A stretch of 64,000 nt of DNA from NCBI GenBank assembly GCA_012845835.1, contig JABAKD010000002.1, positions 11,568,120 through 11,632,119 on the forward strand, given 5' to 3'. Made by a program: the position numbers and the translations under genes. Source of the stretch: Undaria pinnatifida (Eukaryota; Sar; Phaeophyceae; Laminariales; Alariaceae). A model generated the notes under the pieces. That model saw only the letters and a program-made list of their open reading frames with translations. It searched no databases and had not been told where the DNA came from. Positions 58,301 to 64,000 of the stretch are shown here, piece by piece (within the stretch, counting starts at the first letter, position 1; each line of letters opens with the position of its first letter).

Positions 58301-61300
58301 TGATACTTGGTGATGTATTATCAGTACTTTAATGCATTTCACTGTCAGTTTTTCTTTGATTTTATATATCGTGTACTGCCCAAAACCGTAGGGTGGTATT
58401 TCCGTCAACGTTAGTAGAATACGTGGATAGGGTGGTATTACCATTACAATTAGTAGATGGTTTAGATACCAGGTAACCGTAATATTTATATTAATAATAA
58501 ATGATGCGTTGTTTGTACTCTTGCGAAATGATCTTATCAAACTGCAAGGGATACTAACTTTCATGTCATCTATAATGCTAATGTCATTATCATGTTTCAT
58601 TGCAGGTTTGAAATTCACTATTTGACGTGGTACATGCATTGGTGGTACCATTATTACTATTGATTAGTTTTACTACTGCTGTATGTATCTAATATTGCCA
58701 TTGACAATGGTGAATCATAACAACGTACTACCTAGAGATGAAGTAAGTATGGTAGCTGCCATTATATACTCCGGAGTATATTGTTGTTGTTGATGTTCAC
58801 CTTGGCAATATACATAGGAGTCATACTCGTATAAGTTTAAGGCCACGGGGGGACCCGAGCGTACCCTGGTCCCCGGTTTTCCGGTAACTCTAGTATCTAG
58901 ATGTTTTATCGGAACAGTAAAAAAAACATGGCTAGGTTAACACGCTTCGTTTAGAACTTCGGCTGGTTCGTGGCTTAGAGTTCGCAAACACTAGGGTCAA
59001 GAGTGCTTCATTCACAGATGCTGTGAGTCTCTTCAGATCGGTTTCTCTCTGGTTCTCAGCAGAGGTCCACACCTCGAGGTCGAGGCGCTGCAGTGACCGA
59101 AATTTGGGGTACACAAAACGAGACAAAAATGATCCCCAACTGAACGTGTGCTGAACGTGTGCACTTCACTAGCGGGCAGCAACAGCTCCCCACAAGCAAC
59201 CACGGCCCGCGAAATTGAGGGCGCTCATGGTGGGGTGTATGACGACGTCGGGTGCGCCAAACAGCAGTCGTAGACAGCCAGGAGCGACTCACGAGATGTT
59301 TTCGTGAGTTGGAACTTGCGAGCCAGCAACACCAAAAGCTCCCGAAATCGCTGAACTGTTTCAATTCACGCGCGGGAGCTTAATATAGTGGGTACATCAC
59401 CGATGAAAAAACGTTTTTCACCAAAAGCTTGCTGCTCGTCATGCGGATGTTATAACGCTTGTTGTTTTCTTAGTAGGTCTTTGGAGAAAAGCCAGAGGCA
59501 AACAAGTGAGGGGTAGAAAGTTATGGAGTCCAAAAAAGGGCAAAAAACCCTCAAAAGCTCTGTATTTTTAGATCTTTGCTGTATTTTTTTTAAACTTTGG
59601 AAATAAGGATCTTGTTTGCAGATGCCATACTCTATTTTCGAGTATTTTATATGTACGCGAAATGCCTCCATACGAGCTCCTACTCAAATTATTCCTGTGC
59701 GATCCCCCGTGACCTTAAAGGATAATATATTTGTGAAAACGAGCGGCCGGTGTATCACGTAGCTTGCAAACATGAGTATCAACCCTAAATTTGTCGAACT
59801 CACAGCTGACGTATTTGGAATACTTTTATAAAATGATGAGGCGAGCAAACGCGAAGCGCGAGCCTGTATTTTCTTGGTTTTCCAAGAAAAAAAAAACTCT
59901 TCATAGAGGATCGGACACAACTCTCCTAGGGTGGCGTTTTTTTAATCACTCCGTAGACAATCAAGCAAACAACCAATCAACCCATCGTAGTGTCGAACGC
60001 TTTTGTCAAAGGCTCTCAACCCACACAACATCAAGACCAGTCCCAACGGGTCCTGTGCGTGCACAAATAGTAGTTAGCTGTTCTCGCGCTGGTTTTGCCT
60101 TACGTCGTTGAGAGTTCGTCAAGGCAGGCGCGGCAACGCGTGTTTCATAGGCACTGGGCTACGTGCAAGTATGCCTTCAAACCTTCAAATCATAACGGGC
60201 ATCTGCTTTGTGAAAATTCAGTTTTACCGAGCCAGCCCAATGTGTCTGTCTGCCCACATTACCATTTGGGCCTATATCCCTGAGACATACATGCCTCAAA
60301 TGATAATCGTCAGGCCCATCGTACGGATGGGGGGGTGGAGAAGCTCTGCTGTATTTATCGTAGTGGTGGCACGTGATGCGGGGTAAGTACGTCCGATGTT
60401 GGGCGTATTTTGGTGATCGGAGATGCACATTGTCTGCCTTAAATAATTAAACCGAAAAAAGCGGGAAGTACTGCTGTAGCTATTTGCCGGGGGTTGAGAG
60501 ATGAGACGCACGCACGGCGACGCTGACCCGGCCCTGGTCTCGTGTGTCCTGCTGCTGCTGTTGCTGCCGCTGCTGCTGCTTTCGCTTCTACTTCCGCTTC
60601 TACTGTGCTACGAATACAGTACGAGTGACGAGTTTGCTTTTTCTCTGAAATCAGAACGTAAATGTCAAACAGCGTAGATATTCGTTCGTGTTGGTTTGTT
60701 CAGTTCGCATCTACCACGAGCAGGCATGCTGCTGTCCTTGCACTTGCTGATTTCCCCGTATTTTCCTTATTCGCATCGCAGATTGGACTACTGCAGGTAT
60801 TAAGGTCACCGCCTCTTTTACCACCAAATATTACTATTATTAATAGTAGTAATACCGGCTGTGTTCCAGTAGAGCGAAAATTGCAGCCTGCCAGATGTTT
60901 GAGTTACTAAAAACGTAATCATTCTGGTAGTATCTTGCCTAGCAACGCCAAGGAGGGCATGTCGCAACAGTACCTCCGCCGCCGCCGCTCGACGCTGCCA
61001 CCAGACCCTGCGGCATCAGCACTACACACCGTAGAGCTGGAAGGCGGTAAATAAGACACTTGCATCGGCCCTAGTATGAAAGATGGCCGACCAATTGTAT
61101 TCGTAGGCATCCGTGTTATACCTCGTTTTCACGGACGTCATCTGTGTCTTTATCGGCGCTGCCATACGATAATAGGCCAGCCTTGTTTAAATGTGCTCCC
61201 TAAGCCTCACGCATGGGTTTGACGCGAAGATTGCACTTGTCGGACGGATCGCGATCTAGTTAACCTCAGATAGATCCTATGGCTGCCGTTATGAGATATG

Positions 61301-64000
61301 TTGTGCAGAATATGTATATGTAGAGCACAGGTCCAACCCAGGGAACATGTGCTAGATCATGCAGATCGCGCGGCTCCCACCCGGCAAGATGAGCTAGACC
61401 ATACAGACCTTCACTGAAAGATCTAGATCATCAAGTGGGAATCGATTATCTGTCGGACGTTTGGAAGATTACCAAATACACATTTCACGCAGGATCTCCA
61501 TGGTTAAGCGCTTCAAACTTCCTTTTTGGGATGGGGAAACTGTTTTGATCTGCTTACCATGTTTTTTTGCAAGTCTGTCGTTTTGCTCTATTAATACGCA
61601 CATTTTTCCCACCGCCGCAATTCTGCTGTTATCCTCTTACACGCACTTCGCTTGCCACTCAATCGGGGGCGCAGGCGTTGTTGGGGGAATGGTGTGCGTT
61701 GTTCAACGAGTGCCGGGCGGTGCCGGCAGAAGTCGGAAAGACAGGGCTAAGCGCCCCCAATCGCCAAACGGGGCAACGGGCACAGGAAGAGGTCCGGGAC
61801 AGCGGTCCCAAGTCTTTGCTGGATGATGTGGAACAAGACGCTTTCCTCCCTGGGTGAGAACTGCAGCCGACATATAGCCTAGGGAGCCGCGTCCTTGAGG
61901 TCGCCATGTCCCCGGTATATAAACTAATCGTACTTGCTTGAACTGAAGCTAAACCACTTGCGTTTCTTCGTCGCCCACTTCTCGCCTTTCCTCTTATTGC
62001 TACGCTACAACAGTACTTTAAGTTAAGCAAACTCAACAGTCACTTTGGTTTATCGATTTATGCGTTTTGACACGTCGCATGGAATGCCCTTATACACAAA
62101 CAGGAGCAACAGGGAGTCTGCGGCAGTAACTAAGGCCAAGACAGGCCCGGGCGGGACAGCTGCGATCGGCCACAATGAACATCGGGGTGCACAGCCTCGC
62201 GAGTCACTAGTGATTGAGGACTACTACAGTGTATCCGTAGAGCCACCGGACGCTCAAATGCCACCGCCGTCGCTTCTTGTGGAAGCGCTGGACGCCGATT
62301 CTCCCAAAGGATCCGATGACGTCGACATTGCACCATCTGGGCAAGACTCGTCTTTCATTTCGGAAGGCGAGGGACCCGCTCAGTGGTTGTCAGCGCCGAG
62401 CTTGGGCTTGATTCATGGACAAAATCTCGCTATGGAGTCGGCGGACGAGACTTCAGAGTCCGAGGGTGAGTTGAGACAGCCGGAGCAATTGAGCTAACGG
62501 CGCAGATTATGCCATTTTTCACTTCATGTTGGTGCCAGGACTGCTTTACCTTGTCCGAGCTGATCATGGTAGCTTTTGTCTCTTCAATGTGCTACGGTCA
62601 GATTGTAGCGAGCACACCGTTGTACTGTAATACTTGTATTCGTATCCATCGCAAGGAGATGTTTCATTAAATCTGCATCTTTTTCACAGTTTTTTCACGG
62701 CGTCTGGAAGGACTTTCACATGCAAATCAAGCACCCTGAACTCTGTTTTCAAATCCTTTTTTCGTGCTTATACTGTTGATACTGTCCATTCTCTAGATGA
62801 AGCAGAAAAGGCTCACGGCGGTGCGGCTCTGAGTGCAGGCCCAGTGCAGCCAAGCGTTACCCGACGAAACAATTTCGGTTTCAGCCTGCCGGCTCCGATC
62901 GAGATTGAATTGAAGGATCGGCACGACGCCGAAATCGCAGACACGAAGGAGTCCGGGAAGACGGAGGAGTCAAACGTTGCAGAACCATCATCCCCATCGA
63001 TGGTAAGGGACGACACGAGATCAGACGGAGACGAGTCTACAGGCCAGGAACAAGAGTGTTCCCCGCAAGAGGGCAGCCTGTCTCCACGACTAAGCGCGAG
63101 CGATCTGGGGCATTCCACGCCAAGCGCATCGGTGGAACCTGCTCAAGGCATCCAGCTGGGTATAGATGCACCGCTAGAACCGGAGATGCTGGTTCGCCGA
63201 GACTCTCTGCCTTTTGACGAACGGGAGGGTGCTCCTGCAATGGCCGAACGTGTCGTAGCTAGGGGATCTCCGCAAGCAGTACATGCTGGAGAATCGGCCA
63301 AGTTCAACGGTCCCGCAAAGATCGGGCCTGCGCAAGGCGAACAAGAGGCTCGTTGGCTAGGGTTGGACCGCGAGACCTCAAGTGATGGCAGCGGGGTAGT
63401 GGATGCTGGAACATCGTCCCATCAGCGTGAGGAGTTTCGCGTGTATCCACACTACATTCCTATTCCGACTACCGCCGAAGCTACCTCTCTACCCTTCTTG
63501 TCCGGCGATCCACTTGTAGCCTTGGGGCATGGCCCCGGGACTAACGCGGGCGAAGAGGACGGAGAAGCAGAGGCTGAGGGCCTCGGACACAAATTGCAGT
63601 TTCAGCTTGCGATTCACGATCTCTCCATTTGCTGGCGACTTTTCAAGGGACGAGATTGGACTGAAAAGCTTGCAACTGGCGACGATCGGACCTCCCACCA
63701 GGGAAGCGGCGAGGGTCGAAGTCGTACGGGAGTGGTGACAAGGGGCTCGTCCTCCCGTGCTCACGCTGAAGGCAAAACCGCTCGCTTGCACAGGAGGCGC
63801 GACGACGCCGACACGCACTGCGTCTCCACGGCTCAAGGCGGGCTCAAGCCCAGAAAAACGGAGCTCCTTGATGCTCTCCTGGAGAATTACCAAGATGAGC
63901 AAGGAGGTCACGGTGAGGTAAAGGCAGGGCGTCGATCCTTACGCCAGCCCAAGGTCAAGCTCTTGAAAGAAGCTGGCTCGACTAGGTCGGTCAAGCGGAC
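49385..64000 (+). CDS. ATG2: Autophagy-related protein 2 (ATG2), open at right edge
   Basis: Twelve exons join in phase: 49385-50098, 50494-50904, 52482-53755, 54209-54803, 55233-55369, 55692-55895, 56279-56426, 56607-56846, 57497-57637, 61675-61853, 62104-62465 and 62797 to beyond 64000. The first encodes the chorein-type N-terminus (HLDVQLRAGRIELTDLKIN) that extracts and channels lipid in the ATG2/VPS13 family. The join 50098/50494 reads VVAHKRLTMGAMTAEW, as in ATG2. Later family marks are TVRTVASSWLP-like strands, VVDYMPHSQ, VHVYSCQDS, SLVIEDYYSV and, near the edge, LSICWRLFKGRDW, a motif typical of ATG2 and absent from VPS13. ATG2 tethers ER and phagophore and transfers phospholipid for autophagosome growth. 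Exon 3 has a Gly/Arg-rich insert at about 53,380-53,445. The N-terminal exon and the C-terminal part are outside or unseen. Confidence 0.88.
59757..59836 (+). repeat. Dispersed repeat, copy 4
   Basis: cgtagcttgcaaacatgagtatcaaccct through ctgacgtatttggaatac, matching the copies at 15,029, 45,330 and 45,559. The match extends further upstream here (gtgaaaacgagcggccggtgtatca versus gtacaaacacgcaaccggagtatca in the 45-kb copies). Confidence 0.75.
60545..60606 (+). repeat. CTG/CTTCCG microsatellite in ATG2 intron
   Basis: tcctgctgctgctgttgctg followed by ccgctgctgctgctttcgct and cttctacttccg units. Confidence 0.85.

Larger units (their letters stand above)
57638..61674 (+). other. Long ATG2 intron (4.0 kb)
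   Basis: The largest intron of the gene, between phase-0 exons. It holds a copy of the dispersed repeat (59,757-59,836), the echo of the 45-kb repeat at 58,796, AT-rich minisatellite-like sequence at 57,730-58,480 (repeated 'gatacttggtgatg(g)tt/attatcagtactttaat'), and a (CTG)n tract. I see no exon with ATG2 similarity and no gene on the other strand. Confidence 0.6.

Overview
The window looks like nuclear DNA of a large-genome eukaryote. Genes are broken into many short exons (about 65-300 bp) by introns of 0.2-4 kb with GT..AG ends. Telomere-type TTAGGG/CCCTAA tracts occur inside introns, and minisatellites are plentiful. The gene content (a plant/alga-type TENA-HAD thiamin salvage fusion, ATG2, and a tyrosine-recombinase fragment of a kind I associate with stramenopile elements) fits a multicellular stramenopile such as a brown alga. 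That assignment is inference. Gene models were built by hand from reading frames, GT/AG sites and intron-phase agreement.

Layout. (1) 1-14,917: a near-identical tandem array with a unit of about 6 kb. It has two and a half copies and probably continues left of the window. Each unit carries a Cys-rich multi-exon gene on the minus strand, telomere-like repeats and a tRNA-like sequence. Copies 2 and 3 carry an extra 932-bp internal duplication that doubles one exon. (2) 14,918-18,200: repeat-rich spacer. (3) 18,212-27,772, plus: an 11-exon TH2-like gene (TENA domain then HAD phosphatase domain) in which all eleven exons join in phase. Its first intron holds a broken tyrosine recombinase, and its last exon is followed by three degenerate copies of itself. 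(4) 30,379-39,668, minus: a TPR-repeat protein gene whose introns contain minisatellites that appear to have grown from its own splice sites. (5) 41,598-42,988, minus: four in-phase exons of an unrecognised protein, perhaps the 5' part of the TPR gene. (6) 43,000-49,384: repeats, a tRNA-derived sequence and an inverted repeat, with no recognised gene. (7) 49,385 to the window end, plus: a large ATG2 (autophagy lipid-transfer protein) gene, open at the right edge and lacking its first exon here.

The genes are unrelated housekeeping functions: vitamin B1 salvage and repair, a TPR scaffold, and autophagosome lipid transfer. The most unusual material is structural. Duplication acts repeatedly on exon edges: minisatellites built from 5' and 3' splice sites, degenerate copies of exon ends in introns and downstream, and exon doubling inside a tandem 6-kb array.
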